64,000 bases of DNA from the NCBI RefSeq assembly GCF_000513895.2, contig NZ_CP165782.1, positions 3,621,909 to 3,685,908 on the forward strand, given 5' to 3'. Origin of the DNA: Ensifer sp. WSM1721 (GTDB lineage Bacteria > Pseudomonadota > Alphaproteobacteria > Rhizobiales > Rhizobiaceae). The position numbers and the translations under genes are program-made. The notes below the pieces were generated by a model. That model saw only the letters and a program-made list of their open reading frames with translations, did no database searches and was not told the origin of the DNA. Position 1 is the first letter of the stretch. The number at the start of each line of letters is the position of its first letter. Positions 1 through 9,229 of the stretch are shown piece after piece.

Positions 1-1
1 A

Positions 2-256
2 GAGATGGGGCTTCTCGAAATCGAGCGGGGCGATGAGGACCGGAGGCAGAAGACGGTGGCGCTCACCGAGGCGGGCCGACGCGCGGTCGAAAGATCGAAA
101 GGGGAGATCTGGCGCCACGTCGAGGCGGCAGTCGTCGAGCTTTGCGGCGATCTCTCCGGCTCGCTGCTCGACCAGCTGAACGCGATGGAGGACCGCTTGG
201 GGCAAATGTCGCTCGATAGGCGCGCCCTCCGGCACAAGGAGCGTGGTGATGGCTGA
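2..256 (+). CDS. MarR-family transcriptional regulator, C-terminal part
   Basis: The reading frame is already open at the left edge, so only the C-terminal part of the protein is in the window. The fragment has the end of a winged-helix wing typical of MarR regulators: an acidic-arginine turn (GDEDRRQKTVALTEAGR) followed by a long dimerisation helix. MarR proteins are dimeric DNA-binding repressors, often of neighbouring genes. The stop codon overlaps the start of the following acetyltransferase by 8 bp, so the two are very likely co-transcribed. The ligand and targets cannot be inferred from the fragment. Confidence 0.75.
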   Translation, partial: EMGLLEIERGDEDRRQKTVALTEAGRRAVERSKGEIWRHVEAAVVELCGDLSGSLLDQLNAMEDRLGQMSLDRRALRHKERGDG

Positions 257-947
257 ACATCCTCTCGATCGTCCCGTATGGCATGCTCTTCTATCGAGGC
301 AGGCGGCATTTGCGGTGGGTGGCGCAAGCGCGAAGCGCTTTTTGCCGGATGTCGGGATTTTCGCGGCAGCGCGCGACGACTCGGAGGAGGCTTTGCGCGC
401 TTTGGGCGATCTCGTGCCGCCTGACGGCTGCGTCATCCTGCTTCAGCCCGGAGAAAGCCCGGTCCCGTCGGGTACGCGGGTCGACAAGATTGCGATGGGC
501 GTCCAGATGGTCGCGGAAGGAGTCGCGCCTTGCGAGCCGATGGCTCCTGTCGAACGCCTGGCCGAGGCGGACGCACCAGCAATGCTGGAGCTTGCGACGC
601 TGACACAGCCCGGCCCCTTCTTCGCCAATACCCACCGGCTCGGCGCGTTCTGGGGCATCAAGGCCAATGGACGGCTCATCGCGATGGCCGGCGAGCGGAT
701 GAAACTGAACGGCTATACGGAAGTGAGCGGCGTCTGCACTCATCCGGATTTCCGTGGCCGCGGCTATGCGGCGATGCTCTCTCGGGTCGTCGCAGGCGAG
801 ATCTTGAGGCGTGGGGAAACACCGTTCCTGCACGCCTATGCGACCAATACGCCGGCGATCAATCTCTATAGGGCGTTGGGGTTTGTTCTCCGTTCGCCGA
901 TGGTCGTGACTGTGCTCGTCCGCTGCACGGGCGGACCACAGTCGTGA
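249..947 (+). CDS. GNAT-family N-acetyltransferase (FR47-like)
   Basis: A protein of about 232 residues whose C-terminal half is a GNAT fold: VSGVCTHPDFRGRGYAAML is the acetyl-CoA pyrophosphate-binding motif A (R/Q-x-x-G-x-G/A), followed by the motif B region NTPAINLYRALGF. The N-terminal half is diverged, as in FR47-like acetyltransferases. The ATG at 249 overlaps the end of the MarR gene; a GTG six bases upstream is in frame but less likely. It transfers an acetyl group from acetyl-CoA to an unknown amine. The MarR-GNAT pairing suggests a small regulated detoxification or modification unit, but the substrate is not deducible. Confidence 0.8.
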   Translation: MAEHPLDRPVWHALLSRQAAFAVGGASAKRFLPDVGIFAAARDDSEEALRALGDLVPPDGCVILLQPGESPVPSGTRVDKIAMGVQMVAEGVAPCEPMAPVERLAEADAPAMLELATLTQPGPFFANTHRLGAFWGIKANGRLIAMAGERMKLNGYTEVSGVCTHPDFRGRGYAAMLSRVVAGEILRRGETPFLHAYATNTPAINLYRALGFVLRSPMVVTVLVRCTGGPQS

Positions 948-984
948 TGTCGAGGCGGCCGGATTGACGCCGCCGCGCATCCGC

Positions 985-1040
985 TAGATCACGATGACTT
1001 TAGTTCGGGCCGACCTAAAATCATGAACGTGATCGATTCC
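985..1040. repeat. Palindromic repeat, family B (AAAATCATGAACGTGATC type)
   Basis: This short imperfect palindrome pairs GATCACGATGACTTTAG with CTAAAATCATGAACGTGATC around GTTCGGGCCGAC. A closely related palindrome occurs at 43736-43832. It sits between the convergent acetyltransferase and arginase-family genes and could form a hairpin in either transcript. Confidence 0.6.
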
Positions 1041-1095
1041 AATAAGTCGGCGCGGGAAGCGGGCGAGAAAACCGCGCACTTTTCCTCCTGCCGCG

Positions 1096-1983
1096 CTAAA
1101 CGGCCGCCAGAGCTCCCGCCAGCACCTCGACCAGCCCGTGTCCGGCGCTGCCGTCCTTGTCGAGGCTCGGATTGTAGATGGTGACTTCGAGGCCGACCGC
1201 TCTTTCACTCGTCAGAATGATTTCGAGCGCCGTCATCAGCTCATCCCAGGAGAGTCCGTCCGGAACGCGGAAATCGACCGCCGGCATGACGGCGTCGTCG
1301 AGACAATCGGCGTCGAGGTGAATGAAGAAGCCCTCCAATTGAGGCCGCGTCAGATGGTCGAGCGCGGCACGAGCCGCCCTGTCGACGCCGAGGCGGCGGA
1401 TGTTGTGGAGATCATAGGCGCGGAGCTCCCGCGGCAAGGGTTGGCTGCCGAATTCGGCCTGATCCTCATGATCGCGGAAAGCGAAGGCGACGGCATCCTC
1501 CGGCCGAACCAAAGGACCGCGGCCCTCGATATCGGTCAGCAGCGACGGCCCGTAGCCGGTCACGAGAGCCAGATCCATGGACGCGCCTTCGCCGTTGGGT
1601 TCCGCTTCCGGCTGGAAGAAGTCGGCATGGCCGTCGATGAAGAACAGGCCATAGCGGCCGCGCCGCCGCAAAGCGAGCATCGGGCCGAGCAGGATCGTGC
1701 AATCGCCGCCCAAGACGATCGGAAACTCGCCGGCATCCAGTATCGCCTCGATGGCGTCGGCAAGCCTTGGCGACCATGCCGCGATCGTTTGGGCGTTCAG
1801 GATCAGGGTGTCCGGGTCAGGTGTTGCATCCTTCGGTGGAACGGCGAGTCGCCCGGCGTGACGCGCCCCGATCCGCTCCGCGAGACCGAGTTCCAGGAGC
1901 CGAGCGGGCAAGCCCTCCACTCCGTCGGTCGACAGACCAAGTGCTGAAGGGGCTTCGAGGATGGCATAGCGGCGCTTTGGCAT
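1096..1983 (-). CDS. Arginase/agmatinase family ureohydrolase
   Basis: The 295-residue protein carries the three binuclear manganese signatures of ureohydrolases: GGDCT near residue 91, IDGHADF near residue 114 and HLDADCLDD near residue 225, which supply the His and Asp ligands. The family hydrolyses a guanidino C-N bond to release urea (arginine, agmatine, formiminoglutamate or guanidino acids). The overall sequence does not let me choose between arginase and the other members. The ATG at 1983 is preceded by GGAGGTTTC, a strong ribosome site. It lies 63 bases downstream of guaA on the same strand and may be read through from it. Confidence 0.85.
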   Translation of the reverse strand: MPKRRYAILEAPSALGLSTDGVEGLPARLLELGLAERIGARHAGRLAVPPKDATPDPDTLILNAQTIAAWSPRLADAIEAILDAGEFPIVLGGDCTILLGPMLALRRRGRYGLFFIDGHADFFQPEAEPNGEGASMDLALVTGYGPSLLTDIEGRGPLVRPEDAVAFAFRDHEDQAEFGSQPLPRELRAYDLHNIRRLGVDRAARAALDHLTRPQLEGFFIHLDADCLDDAVMPAVDFRVPDGLSWDELMTALEIILTSERAVGLEVTIYNPSLDKDGSAGHGLVEVLAGALAAV

Positions 1984-2046
1984 TGAAACCTCCGGCTGAT
2001 GCGGGCTCGAACCGATACAACGCCGGAAGGTTCCTCAGCTATGCGC

Positions 2047-3609
2047 TCACTCCCACTCGATCGTGCCCGGCGGCTTCGAGGTGACGTCGTAGACGACGCG
2101 GTTGATGCCGCGCACCTCGTTGATGATGCGGGTCGCCGCGCGGCCCAGGAATTCCATGTCGTAATGGTAGAAGTCGGCTGTCATGCCGTCGACCGAGGTG
2201 ACGGCGCGGAGCGCACAGACATATTCATAGGTGCGCCCGTCGCCCATGACGCCGACCGTCTGCACCGGCAGCAGCACGGCGAAGGCCTGCCAGATGGCGT
2301 CGTAGAGCCCGGCCTTGCGGATCTCGTCGAGATAGATCGCATCCGCCTCCCGCAGGATTTCGAGCTTCTCGCGGGTAATGCCGCCGGGGCAGCGAATCGC
2401 AAGGCCCGGGCCGGGGAAGGGATGGCGGCCGATAAAGCTCTCCGGCAGGCCGAGCTCGCGGCCGAGCACGCGCACCTCGTCCTTGAAGAGTTCGCGCAGG
2501 GGCTCGACGAGCTGCATGTTCATGCGCTCCGGCAGGCCGCCGACATTGTGGTGCGACTTGATCGTCACCGACGGGCCGCCGGTGAAGGAGACGCTTTCGA
2601 TGACGTCCGGGTAGAGCGTGCCCTGGGCGAGGAAATCGGCGCCGCCGAGCTTCTTCGCCTCTTCCTCGAAGACCTCGATGAAGAGACGTCCGATGATCTT
2701 GCGCTTGGTTTCCGGGTCGCTGACGCCCTCCAGCTCGCCGATGAAGCGGTCGGAGGCGTCGATGTGCAGCAGGTTGAGGTTGTAATGCTCATGGAACATG
2801 GCGACGACGTTCGCCGCCTCGTCCTTGCGCATCAGCCCGTGGTCGACCAGGATGCAGGTGAGTTGGTCGCCGACCGCCTCATGGATGAGGAGGGCCGCGA
2901 CGGAGGAATCGACGCCGCCCGATAGCGCGCAGATCACCTTCTTGTCGCCGACCTGCTCGCGGATCGCCTCGACGGCCTTGGCGCGATAGGCCGACATCGT
3001 CCAGTCGCCCTCGATGCCGGCGATCTTGTGGACGAAATTGGCGATCAGCTTGGCGCCGTCCGGCGTGTGCACCACTTCCGGGTGGAACTGCACCGCGTAA
3101 TATTTGCGCTTCTCGTCGGCGATGAAGGCAAAGGGGGCGTTCGGTGAGGTAGCGACCACCTCGAAGCCCTGAGGCAGCGCCGTCACGCGGTCGCCATGCG
3201 ACATCCACACCTGATGGCGCGAGCCGAGCGACCAGACACCTTCGAAAAGCTCACATTCCTTCTCGACCTCCAGGAAGGCCCGACCGAATTCGCGATGATG
3301 GCCGCTCTCGACCTTGCCGCCGAGCTGGGCGCACATGGTCTGCTGGCCGTAGCAGATGCCGAAGACCGGCAGGCCGCTTTCGAAGATGACCGAGGGCGCG
3401 CGGGGCGAACCGATATCAAGCGTCGAGGCGGGGCTGCCGGACAGGATCACCGCCTTTGGGTTGAGCCGTTTGAAACCTTCCTCGGCCGACTGGAACGGCA
3501 CGATCTCGCAATAGACGCCGGCTTCGCGCACGCGCCGGGCGATGAGCTGCGTCACCTGGCTGCCGAAATCGACGATGAGGACGGTATCGGGATGGGCTGT
3601 CTGGGTCAT
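2047..3609 (-). CDS. guaA: GMP synthase (glutamine-hydrolysing)
   Basis: Full-length (520 residues) GMP synthetase converting XMP, ATP and glutamine to GMP in de novo purine synthesis. The N-terminal class I amidotransferase domain shows the nucleophile Cys86 in FGICYGQQ and the partner His-Glu in VQFHPEV. The central ATP-pyrophosphatase has the P-loop SGGVDSS near residue 230. The C-terminal dimerisation domain follows and ends with the conserved ..KPPGTIEWE. The protein is cytosolic and nothing in it is unusual. Confidence 0.97.
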   Translation of the reverse strand: MTQTAHPDTVLIVDFGSQVTQLIARRVREAGVYCEIVPFQSAEEGFKRLNPKAVILSGSPASTLDIGSPRAPSVIFESGLPVFGICYGQQTMCAQLGGKVESGHHREFGRAFLEVEKECELFEGVWSLGSRHQVWMSHGDRVTALPQGFEVVATSPNAPFAFIADEKRKYYAVQFHPEVVHTPDGAKLIANFVHKIAGIEGDWTMSAYRAKAVEAIREQVGDKKVICALSGGVDSSVAALLIHEAVGDQLTCILVDHGLMRKDEAANVVAMFHEHYNLNLLHIDASDRFIGELEGVSDPETKRKIIGRLFIEVFEEEAKKLGGADFLAQGTLYPDVIESVSFTGGPSVTIKSHHNVGGLPERMNMQLVEPLRELFKDEVRVLGRELGLPESFIGRHPFPGPGLAIRCPGGITREKLEILREADAIYLDEIRKAGLYDAIWQAFAVLLPVQTVGVMGDGRTYEYVCALRAVTSVDGMTADFYHYDMEFLGRAATRIINEVRGINRVVYDVTSKPPGTIEWE

Positions 3610-3715
3610 GTCGGGCCTTCAAACAAGCGTGTTCATGGCGAGGCTTTAATGAAAGCCCGCCCCTGGCGCAACGATAACATTGCATCCCGACAATCGAGCG
3701 CCGGCTATCGGACGG

Positions 3716-4354
3716 TCAGAGCCGGATTTCACCGCTTTCGAGCGCTTCTTCCAGCCGGTCGATCGCGGCTGCAAGCTTCTCGTCGATGACGTGCAGATAT
3801 TCCGTCCAGTCGTCGACATGCCTCAGCTCCGCCTTGCCGTCGGAGATGCCGCGCAGCCCGATGAGCGGCACGCCGAAGGCCTGGCAGGCGCGCAAAACCG
3901 CGAAGGTCTCCATCTCGACCAGGTCGGCATCGATCGCATCGTAGGCTTTTCCGGAGACGATGTTGGCGCCGGTCGAAAGCCGCGCTTCCTTGACGCCCGG
4001 GATGCGCAAGGGCAGCTTTACGACGGCGGGCAGGTCGAGGAAGGGTGTCGCACCCTTCTCGAAGCCGAGCGGCGACGCGTCCATGTCGCGATAGCCGACG
4101 GAGGTGGCCTGATAGACCTCCGTCTGCTCGAGCGTCGCGGAGCCGGCCGAGCCGAGCGAGACGACGAGATCCGGCAGGCTGGCCCCGGCGTGGAGTTCAG
4201 CAAGGACCCTAGTGAGACCCACCGCGGCTTCGACAGGTCCGACGCCGGTCATCAGGGGCGTGATGCGGGCGCGCAGGCACGGCCCGTATTCCGGGTCGAC
4301 CGCCATGACATAGAGGATCTTCTTGCCCGCCACCGGTTTCAGGTCGAAACTCAT
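3716..4354 (-). CDS. 5'-methylthioadenosine/S-adenosylhomocysteine nucleosidase
   Basis: A 212-residue nucleoside phosphorylase-fold protein. Visible family features are the substrate-loop GSAGSA near residue 88, the nucleoside/ribose-binding VEMETFAV near residue 147, and GISDG, whose Asp is the catalytic acid. It cleaves methylthioadenosine or S-adenosylhomocysteine to adenine and the thioribose, clearing by-products of SAM use. Its ATG overlaps the stop of the upstream thioesterase gene (TCAT shared on the plus strand), indicating translational coupling. Confidence 0.85.
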   Translation of the reverse strand: MSFDLKPVAGKKILYVMAVDPEYGPCLRARITPLMTGVGPVEAAVGLTRVLAELHAGASLPDLVVSLGSAGSATLEQTEVYQATSVGYRDMDASPLGFEKGATPFLDLPAVVKLPLRIPGVKEARLSTGANIVSGKAYDAIDADLVEMETFAVLRACQAFGVPLIGLRGISDGKAELRHVDDWTEYLHVIDEKLAAAIDRLEEALESGEIRL

Positions 4355-4806
4355 CCCTCGATCCCTTCGCGTCCACGCACCACCATCATCGTCCCGGTCA
4401 TCGAGGCGATGAGTTTGGCCGGGCCGTCGGATCTCACCGCATAGGCGCGACCATCCGAAACGATGATCGTCGTGCCGGGTTTCGTCACTTCACCGCGGAA
4501 GAGGAAGCGCTCGCCGCGCCCAGGCGACAAGAGGTTTACCTTGAACTCGATCGTCAGCAGCGATGCGTCAGCGTCGATCACCGAATAGGCCGCGTAGGTG
4601 CCGGCCGCATCGAGCGCGGCGGAGATGATGCCGGCATGGAGCAGGCCGTGCTGTTGCGTCAGCTTGATGTCGAACGGCAGCTCGATCTCGACCGTTCCCT
4701 GTTCGACGCGCGTGAGTTCCGCGCCGATCGTGCGCATGGCGGCCTGTCGGCTGAAGCTCTGCCGGACGCGGGCGCGAAAATCGTACGGCTCGCTGTCTTC
4801 TATCAC
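4351..4806 (-). CDS. PaaI-type hotdog thioesterase
   Basis: A 151-residue single hotdog-fold protein. The region QQHGLLHAGIISAALDAAGTYAA contains the long hotdog helix with the HGG/H-G-like catalytic signature of PaaI thioesterases, followed by the beta strands LLTIEFKVNLLSPG. It probably hydrolyses an acyl- or aryl-CoA ester in the cytosol; the substrate is unknown. It is the first gene of a two-gene unit with the nucleosidase, with a 4-bp overlap. Confidence 0.8.
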   Translation of the reverse strand: MIEDSEPYDFRARVRQSFSRQAAMRTIGAELTRVEQGTVEIELPFDIKLTQQHGLLHAGIISAALDAAGTYAAYSVIDADASLLTIEFKVNLLSPGRGERFLFRGEVTKPGTTIIVSDGRAYAVRSDGPAKLIASMTGTMMVVRGREGIEG

Positions 4807-4979
4807 TCAAAGGATCCTTGCGAAGGCGAGGCCGATCGCCCCGCGACGGGCCGACAGTTGCATGCGTCGCGAAAGAGGACAAGCGCAATCATGAGGTCGC
4901 CCCAGCGCTTCATCGCGGCGGGTGGAATCTATGTCTTCCGGGCTTTCGCGAGCGAGGACGCATCCATATATCATCATCA

Positions 4980-5534
4980 ATGAAGAACATCAGACGCATA
5001 GAGATCCGCCTGGCGGTACCGGACGATCTCATGATGATCGCTTCGGTTCTGGTGCGGACCTGGCGAGCGACCTTTCGCGGCATCATTTCCGACGCCTATC
5101 TCGAGGCGATGACCGTCGAAGATCAGGCAATCGGGCATGCGCGGCGTATGCGTTTCCCAGGGACTTTCCTCATGGTCGCCGTCGACATGGCGGAAAAGCG
5201 CGTGATCGGCTTTGCCAATTACGGCCGGGCAAGGGGGATGCCGCCCGCCTTCGACCGGGAGCTCTACGAGCTTTACCTCCTGCCGGAGTTCCACGGTACA
5301 GGCATCGGCTCGGCGCTCGTGCGCACTGTCGCCGGCCATTGCCGCGAGATGGGGGGCTCGTCGCTCTTTGCCTGGGTATTGGCCGACAATCCAAACAGGG
5401 TGTTCTACGAACGCATGGGCGCGCGCGCCGTCGGCCAGGGGCGGGTGAGCGTCGGCGGCGAACGCCTGGATCAGGTCGCCTATCGCTGGGACGACCTTGG
5501 GGCACTCTCGGGCGCTGGAAATATCTCGACCTGA
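4980..5534 (+). CDS. GNAT-family N-acetyltransferase
   Basis: A 184-residue GNAT protein. After a typical opening (IRLAVPDDLMMIASV) it has strand beta4 ELYLLPEFHGTGIGSALV, the acetyl-CoA motif A (H-G-T-G-I-G), and motif B around NPNRVFYERMGA. The frame is open further upstream, but the conserved domain starts only at the ATG at 4980, which has no clear ribosome site, so the start is somewhat uncertain. The substrate is unknown. It is convergent with the DUF1513 gene. Confidence 0.8.
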   Translation: MKNIRRIEIRLAVPDDLMMIASVLVRTWRATFRGIISDAYLEAMTVEDQAIGHARRMRFPGTFLMVAVDMAEKRVIGFANYGRARGMPPAFDRELYELYLLPEFHGTGIGSALVRTVAGHCREMGGSSLFAWVLADNPNRVFYERMGARAVGQGRVSVGGERLDQVAYRWDDLGALSGAGNIST

Positions 5535-5544
5535 CCGCGGGCAA

Positions 5545-5699
5545 GGCCCTCCCCAACCCCTCCCCACAGGTGGGAGGGCTTGGTGCTCGCTGCGGTCGCC
5601 TGCCATTTTTCAACCGTCGCTTCTCGCGGAAAATTCGATATGGGAGGCGGCGGCGCGGCAACTTAAGCCCCTCCCACCTGTGGGGTCGGGGGAGGGGTC
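5545..5699. repeat. GC-rich inverted-repeat element (RIME-like) between convergent genes
   Basis: Two arms, 5545-5583 and 5665-5699, are near-perfect inverted copies sharing CCCACAGGTGGGAGGG. They are separated by about 80 bases of unrelated sequence. The structure resembles the GC-rich palindromic intergenic mosaic elements known from rhizobia. Lying between the stops of an acetyltransferase and the DUF1513 gene, it could fold as a long hairpin in either transcript and act as a transcript end. Confidence 0.7.
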
Positions 5700-5720
5700 T
5701 ACTCCTCCGCCATGTAGCCT

Positions 5721-6809
5721 TCATTGCGCTCCAAGCCGGACGATGTGTTGGTCCCAGGCGACGGAACTCCGTCGCCCCTTGAATCGGCCGTCATAGGAGG
5801 AGATCGCGAAACCGTGTTCCGCCGCTGCGACACCGGCCGCTTCCGCAATCCGTTCCTCTTTCACCACCGCACCGGTTTTCGCATCGAGCGTGACGGCGAC
5901 ATTGCCCTTCGGCGAGGTCAGCCCGACAAGCTCTTCGTGGCGATTGACGGCGATAGCGCCGACATAGTTTGCAAGCGCTAGCGTTGTGCGTTCGGGCAGA
6001 GCGACAAAGGCCAGCGCCTCGCCCTTGGCGAAATGACCGACGAGAGGCGGCAGGTCGTCGCGGGCGCCTTCGTACTGGCAGGCGAACCAGATCCTGCCGT
6101 TGGCGCCGATATCGACATGGCGGGTCGAAAGCCGCCTGAGGTCCGACGGCAGCGCGTGTTTCTCGATGAGCGCGCCGGTTGCGGTGTCGACGAGGGTGAG
6201 GCTCGGCTCCATGTGGTCGAGATTGAGCTTGGTGCGGCCGAAGTCCGGATGGGTCTCGATGCCGCCATTGGCGATTGCGAGCGTGCTCCCGTCCGCAGTC
6301 AGCGTCATGTCGTGCGGCCCGATGCCGTAGGTCGGGAATTCGCCGACACGGGCGAAGCCGCGGCGGCCGTCATAGATACCGATCATGCCGCGATTGGCGG
6401 CAAAATCGTTCTCCGTCGCGTAAAGCAGCCGGCCATCGGCGGAGAAGCAGCCGTGGCCGAAGAAGTGGCGGCCTTCGGCGACAGTGATGATGACCGGCTT
6501 AGCGGTGCCGTCGCATGCGAAAATCATCGCATAGGTGCCCGGCCGGCGGGCAAAGGCAACCGTCCGGCGGCTCACCGGCGAAAATGCCATGCCGTGCGCG
6601 CGCGCCGGCAGGAGCGTGCGGTCGACGATCTCGCCTTCCTCCGTCAGCGTCGCGATGCCGTAGCTGCCGTCCGGTGCCATGAAAGCGGAGGCGAAGACCG
6701 CGTCGGTCCTTTCGAGCGCGAAGGCGCCGCGCGGTCCGAGCGCCGCCACCCAAGCGACGCCTGCCATTTTGACGAAGCTGCGTCGGTCGATGAGGTTTTT
6801 GGCGTTCAT
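5721..6809 (-). CDS. DUF1513 family protein, Tat-exported beta-propeller-like
   Basis: A 362-residue protein with an N-terminal RRSFVKMAG segment that fits a twin-arginine signal, followed by a hydrophobic stretch and an Ala-x-Ala type cleavage region. The mature part has repeated short beta motifs (for example GIGPHDMTLTADGSTLAIANGG) as in seven-bladed propellers, and matches what I know of DUF1513. In many alphaproteobacteria DUF1513 genes travel with imelysin and di-haem oxidoreductase genes, as here, so a periplasmic role in iron acquisition is inferred. The ATG at 6809 is chosen because it directly precedes the export signal. Confidence 0.75.
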   Translation of the reverse strand: MNAKNLIDRRSFVKMAGVAWVAALGPRGAFALERTDAVFASAFMAPDGSYGIATLTEEGEIVDRTLLPARAHGMAFSPVSRRTVAFARRPGTYAMIFACDGTAKPVIITVAEGRHFFGHGCFSADGRLLYATENDFAANRGMIGIYDGRRGFARVGEFPTYGIGPHDMTLTADGSTLAIANGGIETHPDFGRTKLNLDHMEPSLTLVDTATGALIEKHALPSDLRRLSTRHVDIGANGRIWFACQYEGARDDLPPLVGHFAKGEALAFVALPERTTLALANYVGAIAVNRHEELVGLTSPKGNVAVTLDAKTGAVVKEERIAEAAGVAAAEHGFAISSYDGRFKGRRSSVAWDQHIVRLGAQ

Positions 6810-6863
6810 GCGCTTCCCATGCAGGCATCGGCGGAGTCGAGGCACAGGCAAAGACCCTTCCAC

Positions 6864-6881
6864 CCCTCCCTTGCGGGAGGG
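6864..6881 (-). terminator. Hairpin between corA and DUF1513 gene
   Basis: CCCTCCC-TTGC-GGGAGGG forms a 7-bp GC stem with a 4-base loop just downstream of the corA stop codon. It lacks a U-tract, so it may be a weak or attenuating terminator, or a piece of the RIME-like repeat class. Confidence 0.4.
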
Positions 6882-6891
6882 TCTGCCATGG

Positions 6892-7881
6892 CTACAGCCA
6901 ACCTCGGCGTTTGAAATACAGATAGGGCAAAAGCGCCGAAATCACCATCGCCCCAAGTCCGAATGGATAGCCGAGCTTCCAGTGCAGCTCGGGCATCGCC
7001 TCGAAGTTCATGCCGTAGATCGAGGCGACCAGCGTCGGCGGCAGGAACACGACGGCGGCGACCGAGAAGATCTTGATGATCTGGTTCTGCTCGAGATTGA
7101 TGAGGCCGAGCGTTGCGTCGAGCAGGAAATTGATCTTGTTCGACAGGAACAGCGCATGATCGCCGAGCGAGGCCGCGTCGCGCTGGATCAGCTTGACCCG
7201 CTGCCGGCTCTCCTTGGCCGCTTTGCGAGGAGTGCTTCCTTCGAGAGCGACATGATAGGCGACGAGCCTGCCGATGCTGACGAGGCTTTCGCGGATGACC
7301 GTCAACAGGTCGCCCTTCTGGCCGATCTGCTCAATCAGTGATTGCAGGTCACGCGTTTTCTTCGTTGCGCTCGCATTGGACTTGCGGAAGACCTCGCGCG
7401 AGATTGCGTCGATATCGCTGCCTGCGCGCTCGAGTGCATCGGCCGTGCGGTCGATCATCGCCTCGAGCAGACCAAGCATCACCAGTTCGCCGGTTTCGCA
7501 GACCGCCCCGTTCGGCTTCTGGATCCGGTTTGCGTAGATCTGGAACGGTTTGGGGTCCGCGTGGCGTACCGTGACGAGCGTCGTTCCCTTGAGGATGAAG
7601 GTCACGGGCACTTTGACCGGATAGTCGCTGTCGAGCTTGGCGGTCGCCGTCATGGTCATGAACTCGGCGCCATCCTCCTGATAGAGGCGGTCGGAAAGCT
7701 CGATCTCCTGCATCTCGTCGCGCGTGGGAATCGCTATGCCGAGGCGGTCTTCGACGAGGCGCACTTCGTCGCTCGAAGGACTGAAGAGGTCGAACCAGAT
7801 CACCGGTTCCTGGGATGCCAGGCCGTCGAGAAGGTCGACGAGCACAAGGTGGCTGTTCTGGCTTTTGTAGATGCGCAGCAT
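6892..7881 (-). CDS. corA: CorA-family divalent cation transporter
   Basis: About 329 residues with the CorA layout: a large N-terminal cytosolic domain, long stalk helices, then two C-terminal membrane helices. The pore signature YGMN (IYGMNFEAMPE) lies between TM1 (a hydrophobic stretch ending LVAS) and TM2 (FGLGAMVISALLPYLY). A basic tail follows. It mediates Mg2+ (or Co2+/Ni2+) uptake. The ATG at 7881 has GGAG seven bases upstream; an in-frame ATG at 7893 is the alternative. It lies on the same strand between an imelysin gene and the DUF1513 gene, which usually form one group without it. Confidence 0.88.
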   Translation of the reverse strand: MLRIYKSQNSHLVLVDLLDGLASQEPVIWFDLFSPSSDEVRLVEDRLGIAIPTRDEMQEIELSDRLYQEDGAEFMTMTATAKLDSDYPVKVPVTFILKGTTLVTVRHADPKPFQIYANRIQKPNGAVCETGELVMLGLLEAMIDRTADALERAGSDIDAISREVFRKSNASATKKTRDLQSLIEQIGQKGDLLTVIRESLVSIGRLVAYHVALEGSTPRKAAKESRQRVKLIQRDAASLGDHALFLSNKINFLLDATLGLINLEQNQIIKIFSVAAVVFLPPTLVASIYGMNFEAMPELHWKLGYPFGLGAMVISALLPYLYFKRRGWL

Positions 7882-8098
7882 TTTGGGCTCCATGAGGGCC
7901 GAGTCATCCGACCGTTGGAGCCCTGATCAATCAGGTCCGGACGGCCGTGAGCGTGAAGGCTCGACTTCGACTGTCGGGGTTCATCTTGAGTTGATCCTTG
8001 TTGGTGACACATGCCCGCGAGAGCGGACATGAGATGCGCTTTGCTCCCAAATGCGTGCCTTGTCAACCGCCGGGTCCTGCGGCCTTTTCACCTTCGCG

Positions 8099-9229
8099 TC
8101 AATCGCCGTCGGCGAAGGAAAAACCGGCGCCGAGCCCGATCGCGCCGCCGAAGTCTCGGTTGAGCCGGTCGGTGAGGTCGGCGGTGTTGAGTGCGATGAA
8201 GTCGAGCGTGCTGCGCTGTCTTTCGTCGGCGAGCGCCGCGTCGATCGGCCCGTTGATCCGGTCGGCAGCACTGATCAGCGCCTTGAAAAGGAAATTGATC
8301 GAACCGGCGATCGAACGGCTGTCGGCCGGAAGTAGGCTTTCCATGCCCGCCGTGTCGAAGAGCTTCTGCAGGGCGCGGAAATTCGCGGAGACGGAGGGCA
8401 TGGTATTGACCGATCGCCAATAGATCGCGAGCCTCGGATCGCCGCGATCCCGCCTTCCATCGACTGCTCCGGCGTAGAAGGGGCGCAACCGCTGATCCTT
8501 CACCATTTCGACGCCATGGACGAGCACGCCCAGCAATTCGGTGGCGGCCTCCTTGTTGTCGCGGAAGAGCGGATTGCCGGGACCCGGCCGCTTCCATGCA
8601 GCCTGAATGCCGTCCGGCTTTTCCCATTCGGCAAGCAGCTCGCCGGCGATCGTGTCGAGATTCTCCGATATGGCAAGGCCGTAACGGCAGCGAAAATCGC
8701 CCTGCTTGCCGGAGAGTGTCTCCGCCCCGGTGCCGTAGAGCACGTATTCAAGCGCGCCGAGCCCCTGGACCGCGACGCTTTTCGCCTTCAGCGTCTCCGC
8801 CTGCGTGGCGCTCTCGTTGCCTTTGGCGAGAATGGCCTGCACCTGTTTAAGGCCGGTGCTCTTGCGGTCCGGATAGAAGAGGAAGCGTTCGAAACGGTTC
8901 TGCTCGAGCGTGGGACCGAGGCGAATGATCTCGATCGCAGACCAGCTTTGGACGACGCCGGAGAAGGCCGAACGCGCAGCTTCGAGGCTCGCGGCGGAAG
9001 GCGCCTTGCAAAGTGCGGCCGTCGCTTCCGAAAGCGACTTCGTCGTCTCGGCGAGGTTGCGGTAGCCGGGCAGGATGAAACCGTCCACGGCCTTCGCCAT
9101 CACGCCCGAGACCGCTGTCTCGTCGACGACGCGCGGCGAGAGTGCGCCGCCCTCCTGCGCTGGCGCCGGCGCAGCGACGGCGGCAAACAACAGGAGCCCA
9201 AGAGCGAGGCGAAGAGCGAGGCGCATCAA
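8099..9229 (-). CDS. Imelysin-family periplasmic protein lacking the motif histidine
   Basis: A 376-residue imelysin-fold protein with a signal peptide (a hydrophobic stretch ending APAPAQE, cleavage near residue 25). The imelysin GxHxxE signature is present only as G156-L-G158-A-L-E161, so the histidine is replaced by glycine while the glutamate is kept. Imelysins of the EfeO/IrpA type bind metal or iron in the periplasm; this paralogue is likely to bind differently or to have a structural role. Its ATG overlaps the end of the di-haem oxidoreductase gene by 4 bp, showing co-translation. Confidence 0.82.
   Translation of the reverse strand: MMRLALRLALGLLLFAAVAAPAPAQEGGALSPRVVDETAVSGVMAKAVDGFILPGYRNLAETTKSLSEATAALCKAPSAASLEAARSAFSGVVQSWSAIEIIRLGPTLEQNRFERFLFYPDRKSTGLKQVQAILAKGNESATQAETLKAKSVAVQGLGALEYVLYGTGAETLSGKQGDFRCRYGLAISENLDTIAGELLAEWEKPDGIQAAWKRPGPGNPLFRDNKEAATELLGVLVHGVEMVKDQRLRPFYAGAVDGRRDRGDPRLAIYWRSVNTMPSVSANFRALQKLFDTAGMESLLPADSRSIAGSINFLFKALISAADRINGPIDAALADERQRSTLDFIALNTADLTDRLNRDFGGAIGLGAGFSFADGD

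Noticed and set aside
4818..4979. N-terminal extension of the second GNAT protein
   Set aside because: The extension does not look like protein and overlaps the promoter side of the divergent thioesterase gene.
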